DNA of 64,000 nt from Micromonospora vinacea. Its GTDB lineage: Bacteria; Actinomycetota; Actinomycetes; Mycobacteriales; Micromonosporaceae. Of the stretch, positions 30,710 to 39,909 are shown piece by piece. The notes beneath the pieces are model-generated. The model was given only the letters and a program-made list of their open reading frames with translations. It did no database searches and was not told the DNA's origin. The stretch covers positions 5,084,001-5,148,000 of the forward strand of contig NZ_JADOTY010000001.1 of the NCBI RefSeq assembly GCF_015751785.1, given 5' to 3'. Made by a program: the position numbers and the translations under genes. Each line of letters begins with the position of its first letter. The stretch's first letter is position 1.

Positions 30710-31912
30710 TCACGGTGCGAGTGAAAAGCGGGTCCAGGTGGTCGCGTCAGTGGTGACGAGGACGTGGTCCGGTTCGCCCGTCGACCCGTCGTCGCGCCCG
30801 AAGACCCACGCGTACCCGGGCGCCACACTGACCGCACCGACGAGCTGGCCGTACTCCCGGGCGACAGTGAAATGCTCCCCGTCGTCCCGGCTGACCAGCA
30901 ACCGCCCCGGGCGGTCGTCGTCGGTGCCCTCGCCGGGCGCGATCGCCAGGAGCGACCCGTCCGACCCCACGGTGAGGTCGTAGGGCAGTTGGCCCGCCAG
31001 GTCGGCGCCGGTGGCCGTCCAGGTCTTCGCGCCGTCAGTGGTCCGCAGCAGCCGCACCCCGCCCTTCGACGACTGGGTCAGCACGTACCCTTCCCGATCG
31101 TCGAGCCCGGCCGCCGTGACCACCGTCGCGTCGTCGCCCACCTCCCAGGAGGTCCAGGTCGCGCCTCGGTCGGCGCTGCGCGCGACTGTCGAACCCTGGC
31201 CGCCGCTCATCTGGTACGTGGCCCAGATGCTGCCGTCGGCTGCCGGGTAGAGGCTGAACAGCGGACGCCACGAGGGTGCCGTGGCGGTGAGCCGGTACAC
31301 CGTTCCACTCGACGGGTCCACCGCCAGCGGCTCCGACACCGGCGCACAGCCGAACCCGCAGAGGACCGGTCGGGCCGTCGCCGGGAACACGGGTACGGCG
31401 ACGATCGCGGAATCCGCGTCCCGCCAGGTGCGGCCGTAGTCGGTGGAGAGGTGGGGCAGCCCCGAGTCGGTGACCAGGTAGGACCGCTCACCGAGGACGA
31501 AGAAGTTCGTGCCGCTGCCCGGCGTCCCGGCGGCGGTGCCGGCCACACATCGGCTGCCCTCGAAACGCGCCGCGTCCCAGTCCGACCAGCTGCGGCCGTT
31601 GTCGCCGGTGTAGGCGAAGCGCACGACGCAGCCGTCCTGCCGCACGTCGACAGCGGAGTCGGGCCCGGTCAGGGTGAACTGGCTGAACTGCGCACCCGAC
31701 GGCGTCGGCGGGTCGGCCGGCGCGGCCCGGTCCGGCTCGACCACCAGCGGTGCGACAGTCAGCCCGGCCAGGACGACCAGTGCGGCCGTCACCATCGCGA
31801 CCGACCGGCGTCGACGGGACCGAGCGGTGCTCCGTAGCTCGTCGAGGGGCGGCGGCGAGACGGCCTCGGTGACGGTGTCCACGTCGAATCCGGAGAACTC
31901 ACGACCGGACAT
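30710..31912 (-). CDS. Membrane-anchored BNR/propeller protein, possible anti-sigma partner
   Basis: 400 residues. The first 37 residues are cytoplasmic-looking (FDVDTVTEAVSPPPLDELRS, then RSRRRR), one membrane helix follows (about 39-60, VAMVTAALVVLAGLTVAPLV), and the exterior part is a beta-propeller with BNR/Asp-box-like turns: YTGDNGRSWSDWD, STDYGRTWRDADS, SADRGATWTSWE, TTDGAKTWTATG. Its start overlaps the 3' end of the ECF sigma gene by 14 bases, so they are co-translated. This is the position usually held by an anti-sigma factor, but no zinc-binding ASD motif is present. Role as sensor and sigma partner is inference. Confidence 0.7.
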   Translation of the reverse strand: MSGREFSGFDVDTVTEAVSPPPLDELRSTARSRRRRSVAMVTAALVVLAGLTVAPLVVEPDRAAPADPPTPSGAQFSQFTLTGPDSAVDVRQDGCVVRFAYTGDNGRSWSDWDAARFEGSRCVAGTAAGTPGSGTNFFVLGERSYLVTDSGLPHLSTDYGRTWRDADSAIVAVPVFPATARPVLCGFGCAPVSEPLAVDPSSGTVYRLTATAPSWRPLFSLYPAADGSIWATYQMSGGQGSTVARSADRGATWTSWEVGDDATVVTAAGLDDREGYVLTQSSKGGVRLLRTTDGAKTWTATGADLAGQLPYDLTVGSDGSLLAIAPGEGTDDDRPGRLLVSRDDGEHFTVAREYGQLVGAVSVAPGYAWVFGRDDGSTGEPDHVLVTTDATTWTRFSLAP

Positions 31913-32417
31913 CTATCCTCCCGGTTTCCGTAGCGTCGGTGTCGGCGAGCAGCGCCGCCAGGGCGACCCGGCCCCGCGACAGCCGGGACTTCACAGTCCC
32001 GGACGACACGCCCAGCGTGGCCGCGATCTCGTCCACCGGCAGGTCGACGAGGTAGTGCAGGGCCAGCGCGACCCGCTGCCCCTCCGGCAGCACGCGCAGC
32101 GCCGCGAGCAGGGCGAGGTGCTCCGGGGAGTGATCGGCGACGGCTGGCGGCGGACCGATCCGGCGCAGCAGCCCGTCGAGCATCCGCCGACGGCGGAACC
32201 GGCTGCGGGCCCAGTTCACAGCGACCCGACGCAACCAGGCTTCCGGGTTCTCCAGCCCGGCGAACCGCCCCGGCGCCATCAGCGCTCGGGTGAACGCCTC
32301 CTGCACCGCCTCCTGCGCCTCGGTCAGGTCGCCGGTCACCGCGTACAGCTGCACGACCAGTCGTCGGAAACAGCCGGCGTAGAGCTCGGAGATCAGATCG
32401 CCGTCGGACACCGTCAC
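31899..32417 (-). CDS. ECF (extracytoplasmic function) sigma factor
   Basis: 172 residues from GTG 32417 (a second GTG two codons on is also possible). Region 2 is seen in YAGCFRRLVVQLYAVTGDLT and AQEAVQEAFTRALMAPGRF, with the WLRRVAVNWARSRFRRRR helix. Region 4 is LPEGQRVALALHYLVDLPVD, then EIAATLGVSSGTVKSRLSRG, the -35-binding helix-turn-helix. The gene heads a two-gene transcript with the propeller protein, sharing 14 bases. It is similar in layout to actinobacterial SigE-like ECF pairs; target promoters cannot be read here. Confidence 0.87.
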   Translation of the reverse strand: MTVSDGDLISELYAGCFRRLVVQLYAVTGDLTEAQEAVQEAFTRALMAPGRFAGLENPEAWLRRVAVNWARSRFRRRRMLDGLLRRIGPPPAVADHSPEHLALLAALRVLPEGQRVALALHYLVDLPVDEIAATLGVSSGTVKSRLSRGRVALAALLADTDATETGRIDVRS

Positions 32418-32482
32418 CCCCCTTCTCCACCACTCCCACCAACGGGCCGGGAAGAAGGTTCCAATGGCCGGACAGAATCCGG

Positions 32483-33493
32483 TCAGCCGAGGTTGAAGTC
32501 CACCACGACCGGCGTCCGCCGGATCCGCACGGGGAGCGCGGCGTCGAAGCCGGCGGCGTCCGGGTGCCAGACCGGCGGTGTGTACGCGCAGTCGCAGCGC
32601 ACCTTCACCCGCTGTCCGGGGAGCAGCCGCAGGGCGTAACCGCTGCCCACGTCCGCCACGCCGGCCAGGTCCCCGGTGGCCGCGTCGAACGCGATCACCT
32701 GGGCGTAGGTGAGCAACTCGTCGACCCGTACCGTCCCGGTCAGCGGCGTTCCGGCTGGCAGCGCCTGGTTCAGGGTCGCCGTCTGCCGGGCGCGGACCCG
32801 CACCGGCCGCGCCTGCTGCCGACCGCCCACCCCGCCGGACCAGACGGTCGCCAGCCCGGCGGCGGCGAACTGCACCGGCCAGTGGTACGGGCCGAGGCCG
32901 GTGATCGTGTAACGGCCGTCCTCGTCGGTGGTCGGGCCGTGGTCGTCGTACTTCGGGTGCGGCACGTAGGGCACCACCATGACCAGCGCACGGGGGATCG
33001 GTGCGCCCGTCGCCGCGTTGGTCACCACCCCGACGACGGTGCCCGGCGGGTCGAGCCGGATGGCCGGCGCGCTGGTCACCACGCCGGGCCGCACCTGAAT
33101 CACCTGTGCCCGCTCGCGTTCACCGGTGCCGCCGTGCCGGCCGACCCACTGCAAGCCGTGCACCGTCGTGTCGTAGGGGTGCACCAGCAGCCGGTACCTC
33201 CCCGGGGCGACGTCGCCGGTCACCAGGACGCCCTGCTCGTCGGCGCAGCCCCCGTACCGTCCGAGTTGGTCCTCGCCGAGGGTGACCGCCGCCAACGCCG
33301 CGGCGTCCACCGGGACGAGCGCGGCGCAGGCCCGGGGGACCGGCGCGCCGGTCGCCGCGTCGCGGACCACGGTGCGGACGCCGCCGGGCGCGGGCGACCC
33401 GGGGGTACGCGCGGTGGCCGGCGCGGCGGCCTCCCCGACGAGCAGTGCGACGGCGATGGTGGCGGTCAGGTGGCGCAGGAGAGCGTGCCTCAT
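32483..33493 (-). CDS. Secreted carboxypeptidase-regulatory-like domain protein
   Basis: 336 residues from ATG 33493, with GGAAGG upstream. A signal peptide occupies about 1-29 (HLTATIAVALLVGEAAAPAT, then ARTP). Three Ig-like carboxypeptidase-regulatory domains follow, shown by the repeated phrase pattern VVRDAATGAPVPRACAALVP, VVTNAATGAPIPRALVMVVP and TVRVDELLTYAQVIAFDAAT, each with a later G-x-Y-x(2)-T/L turn such as TTDEDGRYTITGL. These beta-sandwich repeats usually serve binding or structure. No catalytic domain is present. Two cysteines near the end (VRCDCAY) may pair. Confidence 0.75.
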   Translation of the reverse strand: MRHALLRHLTATIAVALLVGEAAAPATARTPGSPAPGGVRTVVRDAATGAPVPRACAALVPVDAAALAAVTLGEDQLGRYGGCADEQGVLVTGDVAPGRYRLLVHPYDTTVHGLQWVGRHGGTGERERAQVIQVRPGVVTSAPAIRLDPPGTVVGVVTNAATGAPIPRALVMVVPYVPHPKYDDHGPTTDEDGRYTITGLGPYHWPVQFAAAGLATVWSGGVGGRQQARPVRVRARQTATLNQALPAGTPLTGTVRVDELLTYAQVIAFDAATGDLAGVADVGSGYALRLLPGQRVKVRCDCAYTPPVWHPDAAGFDAALPVRIRRTPVVVDFNLG

Positions 33494-33715
33494 CGGGGTG
33501 TCCTTCCGGCGGCGCGGCGGGTTGGGCCGACGGTATCGGCGCTCAGCTGATCCAAATCTGTCAATGTCGTGATGTCGACCGTTCCCGGCGGCCACCTCCG
33601 CACCCGCAGGACGACTGCACGAAGGTGCTGCTCAAGGTCTGACCGGGTGGGCGCTGCCGGCGGGGGAGTGCGTCACGGGCACCAGCCACCAGCCGTGGCG
33701 AGTTAGCGTGTCGCC

Positions 33716-34291
33716 ATGAAGAGTGGTGGCACGTCGGCGCCGGTCTCGACCGACCTCACCGTCCGGCTGCGACCGGTTGCCGAGCCCGACCTGGCGATAT
33801 TCCGGCGGCTCTGCACCGAGCCCGGCCTGATCGGCTTGGACTGGGCCGGCTTCCGGGACGCCGGGGCACCGGCGCGGAGGTTCGCTGTCGACGGCTACCT
33901 CGGCGAGGACGACGGGCGGCTCATCGTCGAGGTCGAGCAGGAACGGTCCGCTGCCGGCCTCGTCAGCTACCTCTCCGGGCGCTACGCCGGACGGGCGTCG
34001 TACTGGGAGATCGGCATCGTCCTGCTGCCGCCATGGCGCGGGCGGGGCATCGGCTGGCGCGCGCAGGCGTTGCTCTGCGACTACCTGTTCCAGCACAGCC
34101 CGGCGCAGCGGATCCAGGCCGGCACCCACCCGGAGAACGTCGCCGAGCAGCGGGCGCTGGAGAAGGCCGGCTTCCAGTTGGAGGGGATCATCCGGGCCAG
34201 CGAGTTCCGCGCTGGCCAGTGGCGCGACGCCTACCTCTACAGCCGGTTGCGCGACGACCCGTCCCCCTGGGAGCCGGCGCCGAACGGCTAG
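33716..34291 (+). CDS. GNAT N-acetyltransferase
   Basis: 191 residues. It begins VRLRPVAEPDLAIFRRLCTE, then RLIVEVEQERSAAGLVSYLS, SYWEIGIVLLPPWRGRGIGW with the acetyl-CoA motif (RGRGIG, about 104-109), and QRIQAGTHPENVAEQRALEK with AGFQLEGIIRASEFR. This matches the RimJ/RimL-like group that acetylates protein or small amine substrates. The stop overlaps the convergent LD-carboxypeptidase stop by four bases. The substrate is not predicted. Confidence 0.82.
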   Translation: MKSGGTSAPVSTDLTVRLRPVAEPDLAIFRRLCTEPGLIGLDWAGFRDAGAPARRFAVDGYLGEDDGRLIVEVEQERSAAGLVSYLSGRYAGRASYWEIGIVLLPPWRGRGIGWRAQALLCDYLFQHSPAQRIQAGTHPENVAEQRALEKAGFQLEGIIRASEFRAGQWRDAYLYSRLRDDPSPWEPAPNG

Positions 34292-35370
34292 CGCGGGCGG
34301 ACTCCCGGCTCCACCGTCAAGGTCCCCGCCTCGGCGTCGATGGTGGCCCGCGCGCCGAGCGGAACGGTGAGCTGTCCGTTGCCGTGGCCCAGTCGCAGCC
34401 CGGCCAGGACCGGCACGCCCAGGTCGTACAGGCGATCCTTCAGCACCGCCGCAGCGTCCCACTCACCCGCTCCACCGACGCTGTTGGTGATCTGACCGAT
34501 GGCCACCCCGGCGACCCTGGCCAGCACCCCCACCCGACGCAGCTCGGTCAGCATCCGGTCGATGCTGTACGGAGCCTCGTCCACGTCCTCGAAGAACAGG
34601 ATCGCGTCGTCGAACCGTGGCGCGTCCCCCGCGCCGAGCGACGTGGAGATCATCGTCAGGGTGCCGCCGAGCAGAGGCCCCGATGCCGTCCCCGGCACCA
34701 GCACGGGGGCCGCTGTCTCGGCCGGGTCCCGGACGATCGTCACGGGCGCGGTGGTCATCACCGCCCTGCGGAGCGCCTCGGCCGACTCCGGGCCGGTGCG
34801 GGCGTCGTTCCAGTTGACCATGGGGCCGTAGAAGGTGACCAGACCGGTGTCGCGCCAGAGCTTGCCGTGGATGCTGGTGATGTCGCTGAAGCCGACCACC
34901 ACCCGAGGATCCCGGCGCAGACCGGAGACGTCGATCTGGTCGACGATCCGCTGGGTGCCGTAGCCGCCGCGGGCGGCGAAGACAGCACGGATCCCGGGGT
35001 CGGTGAGCGCGGCGTTCAGGTCGGCCAGCCGCTGTGCGTCGGTGCCGGCCAGGTAGCCGTACGTGGCGAAGACGTGTGCGCCCAGCTCGACCTCCAGGCC
35101 CCAGCTGCGCAGGATCTCGATGCCGCGGGCCATGTTCGTGGGGTTGGGGGTGCCGCCGGGCGACACGACCCGAACCCGGTCACCGGGTGCCAACGCCGGC
35201 GCCCGCAGGGCGCGTTTCGCACCAGCCGGCGCGGCCTGCGCGGCCTCCGCCGAGCCGACGAGCACCGCGCCGCCGGCCGCCGCCGCTCCCATCCGCAGCA
35301 TGTGTCGACGGGACAGGGGCAGCCGCCCGGCCCCCTGGAGCGTGGCTGGGTCTGTTCCAGAAGTGGTCAC
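34288..35370 (-). CDS. LD-carboxypeptidase (S66), Tat-exported
   Basis: 360 residues from a GTG at 35370, supported by GAGGGG six bases upstream. The N-terminus RLPLSRRHMLRMGAAAAGGA is a twin-arginine signal. The S66 family features follow: GDRVRVVSPGGTPNP, AVFAARGGYGTQRIVDQI, VVGFSDITSIHGKLWRDTG with the nucleophile Ser of FSDIT, then a FFEDVDEAPYSIDRML glutamate region and LRLGHGNGQLTVPLGA with the triad His. These enzymes cleave the D-Ala from murein tetrapeptides; the length fits. An upstream ATG would add residues MAARTSSDHDEGT that look non-coding. Confidence 0.88.
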   Translation of the reverse strand: MTTSGTDPATLQGAGRLPLSRRHMLRMGAAAAGGAVLVGSAEAAQAAPAGAKRALRAPALAPGDRVRVVSPGGTPNPTNMARGIEILRSWGLEVELGAHVFATYGYLAGTDAQRLADLNAALTDPGIRAVFAARGGYGTQRIVDQIDVSGLRRDPRVVVGFSDITSIHGKLWRDTGLVTFYGPMVNWNDARTGPESAEALRRAVMTTAPVTIVRDPAETAAPVLVPGTASGPLLGGTLTMISTSLGAGDAPRFDDAILFFEDVDEAPYSIDRMLTELRRVGVLARVAGVAIGQITNSVGGAGEWDAAAVLKDRLYDLGVPVLAGLRLGHGNGQLTVPLGARATIDAEAGTLTVEPGVRPR

Positions 35371-35628
35371 CGGCGTCCCCTCATCGTGATCAGACGATGT
35401 GCGAGCCGCCACAGCCTACGACAATCGTCGATGTCAGGCGGGGTCCACAAGGGACAGTGCCAGTCGCGGCGATCGCGCCTGGTTCGCGGATGTTTGCGAG
35501 GGTCGCCCGCCGACGGCGGGAAAGTCCGGGTCCACGCGTGACCCGTTTGTCGCCAGAGACCGTGGGAACTCGCCCCGTTCGTCAGCAGGCAGGCCAGACG
35601 GCATGCCGACGAGACCGAAGGAGCAGGC

Positions 35629-36015
35629 ATGGACTACGAGCAGATGATCGCCACGGTACGACAGCGCGCGGGCCTGGGTGAGAACGAGGCCGTGCGGTCC
35701 GTACAGGCCGTCCTGTCGGTGCTCGGTGAACGGCTCGCCGGACAGGAGGCGGACAACCTGGCGGCACAGTTGCCGGATCGGCTGGACGCGTCGGTCACCC
35801 GTAATCCGCAGGGCCGCCGGTGGGACATTGGTGAGTTCCTGAAGCACGTCGGCGACCGCGAACAGGTCGCGAACGCCGACCAGGTGCGTCAGCACGCCCA
35901 GGCGGTGCTGCGTACCGTCGCGGAGGCGCTGAACGACGACGAGCGACACGACCTGCTCGCCCAGCTTCCCGGCGGCATCATCGACCTCTTCGGTGTCCCC
36001 ACCCCACGCGGCTGA
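35629..36015 (+). CDS. DUF2267 family protein
   Basis: 128 residues. It begins MDYEQMIATVRQRAGLGENE and carries the family pattern AVRSVQAVLSVLGERLAGQE, ADNLAAQLPDRLD and the second helical repeat AQAVLRTVAEALNDDERHDL with LAQLPGGIIDLFG. The protein seems to be two helical repeats with similar LxQLP phrases. Start chosen with GAAGGAGCAGGC upstream. Function unknown; DUF2267 genes are often stress-induced in actinobacteria. Confidence 0.82.
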   Translation: MDYEQMIATVRQRAGLGENEAVRSVQAVLSVLGERLAGQEADNLAAQLPDRLDASVTRNPQGRRWDIGEFLKHVGDREQVANADQVRQHAQAVLRTVAEALNDDERHDLLAQLPGGIIDLFGVPTPRG

Positions 36016-36045
36016 GCCTCGCGCCGATCGGGCTTCCCGGTGCGC

Positions 36046-37524
36046 TCACGGAATCGGCCACTCGTGCACAGGGCGGTTGCTGTGCATGAGGTCCACGTAG
36101 TGCCGGACCACCTCGCGCAGCGCCTCCGGCCGGTCCAGGTGGTCGGCCGACTCCAACCGGTGCAGCGTCTCCACCTGCCACGTCGCGCCGTTGCGGCTGG
36201 TCAGGCAGCGCTGCTCGATGATGCCGAGCAGCCGGTCCCGTTCGGCCGGGTCGAGCCCCCACCGGTCCAGGCCGTGAGACGCCAACGGCAGCAACCGGCG
36301 CAACACCAACTCGGTGACCGGCAGGTAGCCGAGACCGGGCCAGAAGACCTGCGCGTCGATGCCGTGCCGGGCACAACTGGTGAAGTTCTCCTCGGCGGCG
36401 CTGAACGACATCTGCGACCACAGTGGCCGGTCCGACTCGGCGAGGGCGCGCACCAACCCGAAGTAGAAGGCGCCGTTGGCGATGGTGTCCAACACGGTCG
36501 GACCGGCGGGCAGCACCCGATTCTCCACCCGCAGGTGCGGCCGGCCCCGCGACACGTCGTACACCGGGCGGTTCCACCGGTAGACGGTGCCGTTGTGCAG
36601 GCGCAACTCGGCCAGATTGGGCACCTCGCCGGCCGCGAGGGCCTGCGCCGGGTCCTCCGGGTCGCAGACCGGCAGCAGCGCCGGGAAGTAGCGCACGTTC
36701 TCCTCGAACAGGTCGAACACGCTGGTGATCCACCGTTCGCCGAACCAGACCCGGGGGCGTACCCCCTGGGCTTTGATCTCTTCCGACCGGGTGTCGGTGG
36801 CCTGCTGGAACAGCGGAATGCGGGTCTCGCGCCACAGCTCCCGGCCGAAGAACAGCGGCGAGTTCGCGCCGACCGCGACCTGGATGCCGGCCACCGCCTG
36901 GGCGGCGTTCCAGTAGTCGGCGAACTGGGCCGGGCTGACCTGGAGGTGGAACTGGGTGCTGGTGCACGCCGCCTCCGGGGTGATCGTGTCGGCGGTGACC
37001 GCCAAGCGCTCCACCCCGCTGATGGCGATCGGCAGATCCTCGCCGCGGGCCGCGAAGATCTGCTCGTTGAGCAGCTTGTAGCGGGGGTTGGCCGACAACG
37101 TCTCGGCGGTCAGGTGCTCGGGGCGCAGCGTCGGCAGGATGCCGATCATCACCATGTGCGCGCCGATCGCCCGGGCCTTCACCTCGGCGGCGTTGAGGCT
37201 GGCCCGCACGTACTCCTCGAAGTCGGCAGTGCCGGTGCCGGTCAGCCGGCGCGGCGGCACGTTGATCTCGATGTTGAACTGGCCCAGCTCGGTCTGGAAG
37301 CTCGGGTCGGCGATGGCCGCCAGTACGTCGGCGTTGCGCATCGCCGGATTCGACGCCTCGTCGACCAGGTTCAGCTCGATCTCCACGCCGGTCATCGGCC
37401 GGTCGAGGTCGAAGCGGGACTCGCGCAGCATCTCGGCGAAGACATCCAGGCAGCGGCGGACCTTGTCGCGGTAGCGGGCTCGATCCTCTCGACTGAAGGT
37501 TCGTACGCCGACGTCCTCGCCCAT
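36046..37524 (-). CDS. Glutamate-cysteine ligase family enzyme
   Basis: 492 residues. Family phrases are visible: MTGVEIELNLVDEASNPAMR (about 44-63), the metal- and ATP-binding start; ELGQFNIEINVPPRRLTG; GAHMVMIGILPTLRPEHLTA; CTSTQFHLQVSPAQFADYWN; and AIVGANSPLF-like VGANSPLFFGRELWRETRI. These match the GCS2-like group, which makes gamma-glutamylcysteine or related gamma-glutamyl compounds. In an actinobacterium using mycothiol a role in glutathione is unlikely; a minor gamma-glutamyl transfer reaction is more plausible. Start ATG 37524 (VVTMGEDVG). Confidence 0.78.
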   Translation of the reverse strand: MGEDVGVRTFSREDRARYRDKVRRCLDVFAEMLRESRFDLDRPMTGVEIELNLVDEASNPAMRNADVLAAIADPSFQTELGQFNIEINVPPRRLTGTGTADFEEYVRASLNAAEVKARAIGAHMVMIGILPTLRPEHLTAETLSANPRYKLLNEQIFAARGEDLPIAISGVERLAVTADTITPEAACTSTQFHLQVSPAQFADYWNAAQAVAGIQVAVGANSPLFFGRELWRETRIPLFQQATDTRSEEIKAQGVRPRVWFGERWITSVFDLFEENVRYFPALLPVCDPEDPAQALAAGEVPNLAELRLHNGTVYRWNRPVYDVSRGRPHLRVENRVLPAGPTVLDTIANGAFYFGLVRALAESDRPLWSQMSFSAAEENFTSCARHGIDAQVFWPGLGYLPVTELVLRRLLPLASHGLDRWGLDPAERDRLLGIIEQRCLTSRNGATWQVETLHRLESADHLDRPEALREVVRHYVDLMHSNRPVHEWPIP

Positions 37525-37671
37525 GGTCACCACCCTGTCACCGCTGGTCCCCCTAACCTCGCACGTGATCGGCGGGCGGGGGAAGACCCGAGGACCCTTT
37601 CCTACCCAGTTGCCCGCCCTGTTAGCCCAGCCAGGGCAGACCGATAGCATTGCGCCCCGAGAGGTGGTGGC

Positions 37672-38016
37672 GTGCGGATGCGCGAGAAGGTGACCCGGCT
37701 GTTCGTCGCGGCGGCGATTGCCGAGGCCTGCTCCTGGCTGGCCCTGCTGGTCGGCATGCTGGTCAAGTACGGCCCGCCGGACAACGAGCTGGGCGTCAAG
37801 ATCTTCGGGCCGATCCACGGCGGCCTGTTCGTCGCGTACGTCCTGCTGGTGCTGGCCGTGGCCCGGCTGCACCGGTGGAGCCTGCTGGCCACGGCGGTGG
37901 CCCTGGCCAGCGCCGTGCCGCCGTTCGCCACCCTGGCCTTCGAGCGCTGGGCCCGTCGCCGGGGAATGCTCGGCGTCGACCGGCAACCGGCCCGCGAGCC
38001 CGCCCCGGTCGGCTGA
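37672..38016 (+). CDS. DUF3817 membrane protein
   Basis: 114 residues from GTG 37672, with GAGAGGTGG upstream. Three hydrophobic segments: about 9-31 (LFVAAAIAEACSWLALLVGM), 43-62 (KIFGPIHGGLFVAYVLLVLA) and 70-90 (LLATAVALASAVPPFATLAF), matching the DUF3817 family of short membrane proteins, whose phrase GPIHGGLFVAYV is conserved. The C-terminus is basic. No enzyme role known. Confidence 0.8.
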   Translation: MRMREKVTRLFVAAAIAEACSWLALLVGMLVKYGPPDNELGVKIFGPIHGGLFVAYVLLVLAVARLHRWSLLATAVALASAVPPFATLAFERWARRRGMLGVDRQPAREPAPVG

Positions 38017-38093
38017 GCCGCCAACCCGCCCGCTCGCCGAGTGGCCGGCTGGGACCGAGGCAGACCGGCCGGCCCTGACGGGGCTGGCCGGGA

Positions 38094-38633
38094 TCAGGTC
38101 AGCGCGGAGCAGGCCGCGATGCCGGCCAGCAGCAGCGCGCCCAGGAACGCCTGCAACAGCAGCGGCGGCCCGAGATGCGACCAGAGCGTCGCGGTACGCG
38201 GGGTCAGCAACTGCCCGGTGGTGAGGTTGACGATCCGCTCGATCCGGGGCGGCAGCTCCGGGTCGCGTTGCGGGCGCACTGTGAGCTGCACCTGGTCCGC
38301 CGGGTGCAGGGCGCTCTGCGGCAGGTGGCCGTGCAGCTCCACCTCGCACAGCTGACCGGCGGTGTTGCGCAGCCGCACCGGTGTGACCAGGTATTCCGGG
38401 CCCTGCTTCAGCTCCTTCCAGCGACGCCGGGTGCCGCCGCCGCCGAAGGAGAAGAGCGAGCGCAGCAGCAGGGCGGGCAACCGGGCGAAGGCCGCCGCGG
38501 CGAGCACCGCCACCAGCACCGGCTGACCGATGCGTACCTCGCGGGTGTAACCGTCGAGCAGGCGGATCAGCCGCCCGGTGACGATTCGTTCCGTCGGGTG
38601 CACGATCCGTCGGGTATCGAGTCCGCTGTCCAT
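38094..38633 (-). CDS. Membrane-anchored hypothetical protein
   Basis: 179 residues from ATG 38633, preceded by GGTGGGA; a GTG at 38663 would add ten residues. Two hydrophobic segments lie near the ends: about 36-56 (PVLVAVLAAAAFARLPALLL) and 157-177 (LGPPLLLQAFLGALLLAGIA). Between them is a soluble region with strands VTPVRLRNTAGQLCEVELHG and RIERIVNLTTGQLLTPRT. It resembles a small membrane protein with a beta-rich cytoplasmic domain. I do not recognise the family. Confidence 0.6.
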   Translation of the reverse strand: MDSGLDTRRIVHPTERIVTGRLIRLLDGYTREVRIGQPVLVAVLAAAAFARLPALLLRSLFSFGGGGTRRRWKELKQGPEYLVTPVRLRNTAGQLCEVELHGHLPQSALHPADQVQLTVRPQRDPELPPRIERIVNLTTGQLLTPRTATLWSHLGPPLLLQAFLGALLLAGIAACSALT

Positions 38634-38784
38634 TCCCACCACCGAGAGTCCGCTTGTGTTCACAGATCGTATCGACGTCCTCGGTTGAACGACGTGAATG
38701 AAACCTGGTCACGGGCTCACGGCCGCGAGGTGACATCCCCGGCGACCCGGGTAAGCGGGGGGCCGAGCTGGAAAGGGGTCGAGC

Positions 38785-39909
38785 ATGCAGCTGTCCTTCC
38801 TGCGCCCGCTCTACGACCGTCCCGGGCCGTGGTGCTCGGTGTATCTGGACGCCTCCGCGGACACGGAGGACGCCCATCCCGCGTTGGATCTGCGCTGGCG
38901 TGCCCTGGAGCGCAGCCTGGCCGAACAGGGGGCGGACGAGGCGAACATCGCCGCGCTGGACCGGGTGGTCCGAGGTCATGATCCGATGGTCGGGGACTAC
39001 GGTCTGGCGCTCTTTGCCAGTCACGGCCGGGTGGTGCTCTCCGAGTACCTGTCCGCGCCACCACTGCGGGACCTGGCCCACGTGGGGCCGCTGCCGCACG
39101 TGATGCCGCTGCTCGCGCAACGCGGCGAGCAGGTGGCCTGGGTACGTGTGATCGCCGACCGGCTCGGCGCCGACGCGATGGCGGTCAGCGCCGGCGGAGT
39201 GCCCCGGCGGGCGCACGTCGCCGGCCGGGACGAGTTCCCACTGCGGCGGGCGAAGCCCGGCGGCTGGTCCCAGTCGCGCTACCAGCGGGCGGCCATGGAG
39301 GCGTGGCACCAGAATGCCGGCGACGTCACAGCGGCGACCGTGCAGCTGGCCGACCAGGTCGGCGCGGACGTGGTGGTGGTCGCCGGTGACGTCCGGGCCA
39401 CCGGAATGATCGCCGCCCAGATGCCGGAGCGCTGGCAGGACCTGGTGGTCCGTACCGACGCCGGGTCGCGGGCCGGCGGCGCCGACCAGACCATGCTGGA
39501 CGACCTCACCGTGCAGACCATCGCGGAGATCGCCGACCAGCGGATCAGCGCCGCGCTGGACAAGTTCGGTGTGCAGGAGGACGTGGGCGGCGGCCTCGAC
39601 GCTGTCGTCTCGGCCCTGCAACGCAACCAGGTCGACATGATGATCATCGTGGACGACCCGTCGGCGAACGGTGAGCTGTGGATCGGCGCGGAACCCACCG
39701 AGATCGCCGTCGACCCGGGGCAGCTGGCCGCCATGTCGGTGGCCGACCCGCAGCGGGTACGCGCCGACGCGGCACTGGTCCGGGCGCTCGTCGGCACCGA
39801 CGCGGCGTTGACAGTGCTCGGCCCCGAGGAGGCACCCGACCTCACCGACGGCGTCGGCGCGGTGCTGCGCTACGTCGACCCCAGCACGCCGGGGCGCGGC
39901 AATGGTTGA
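38785..39909 (+). CDS. baeRF/Vms1-like eRF1-fold release-factor-like protein
   Basis: 374 residues with the bacterial eRF1-like (baeRF) pattern. The N-terminal domain opens FLRPLYDRPGPWCSVYLDAS. A central segment GGWSQSRYQRAAMEAWHQNA (about 160-180) carries the glutamine-bearing loop, equivalent to the GGQ/GxxQ catalytic loop. The C-terminal parts (VVVVAGDVRATGMIAAQM, GGGLDAVVSALQRNQVDMMI, and IAVDPGQLAAM) match the eRF1 domains 2-3 fold. Actinobacterial members are usually annotated as Rv2629-like proteins, and peptidyl-tRNA or ribosome rescue activity is predicted, not proven. It overlaps the next gene by eight bases. Confidence 0.78.
   Translation: MQLSFLRPLYDRPGPWCSVYLDASADTEDAHPALDLRWRALERSLAEQGADEANIAALDRVVRGHDPMVGDYGLALFASHGRVVLSEYLSAPPLRDLAHVGPLPHVMPLLAQRGEQVAWVRVIADRLGADAMAVSAGGVPRRAHVAGRDEFPLRRAKPGGWSQSRYQRAAMEAWHQNAGDVTAATVQLADQVGADVVVVAGDVRATGMIAAQMPERWQDLVVRTDAGSRAGGADQTMLDDLTVQTIAEIADQRISAALDKFGVQEDVGGGLDAVVSALQRNQVDMMIIVDDPSANGELWIGAEPTEIAVDPGQLAAMSVADPQRVRADAALVRALVGTDAALTVLGPEEAPDLTDGVGAVLRYVDPSTPGRGNG

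Noticed and set aside
35371..35628. Possible small gene or RNA ahead of the DUF2267 gene
   Set aside because: Two short frames are open but have no ribosome site or family match; no promoter or stable hairpin was clear.
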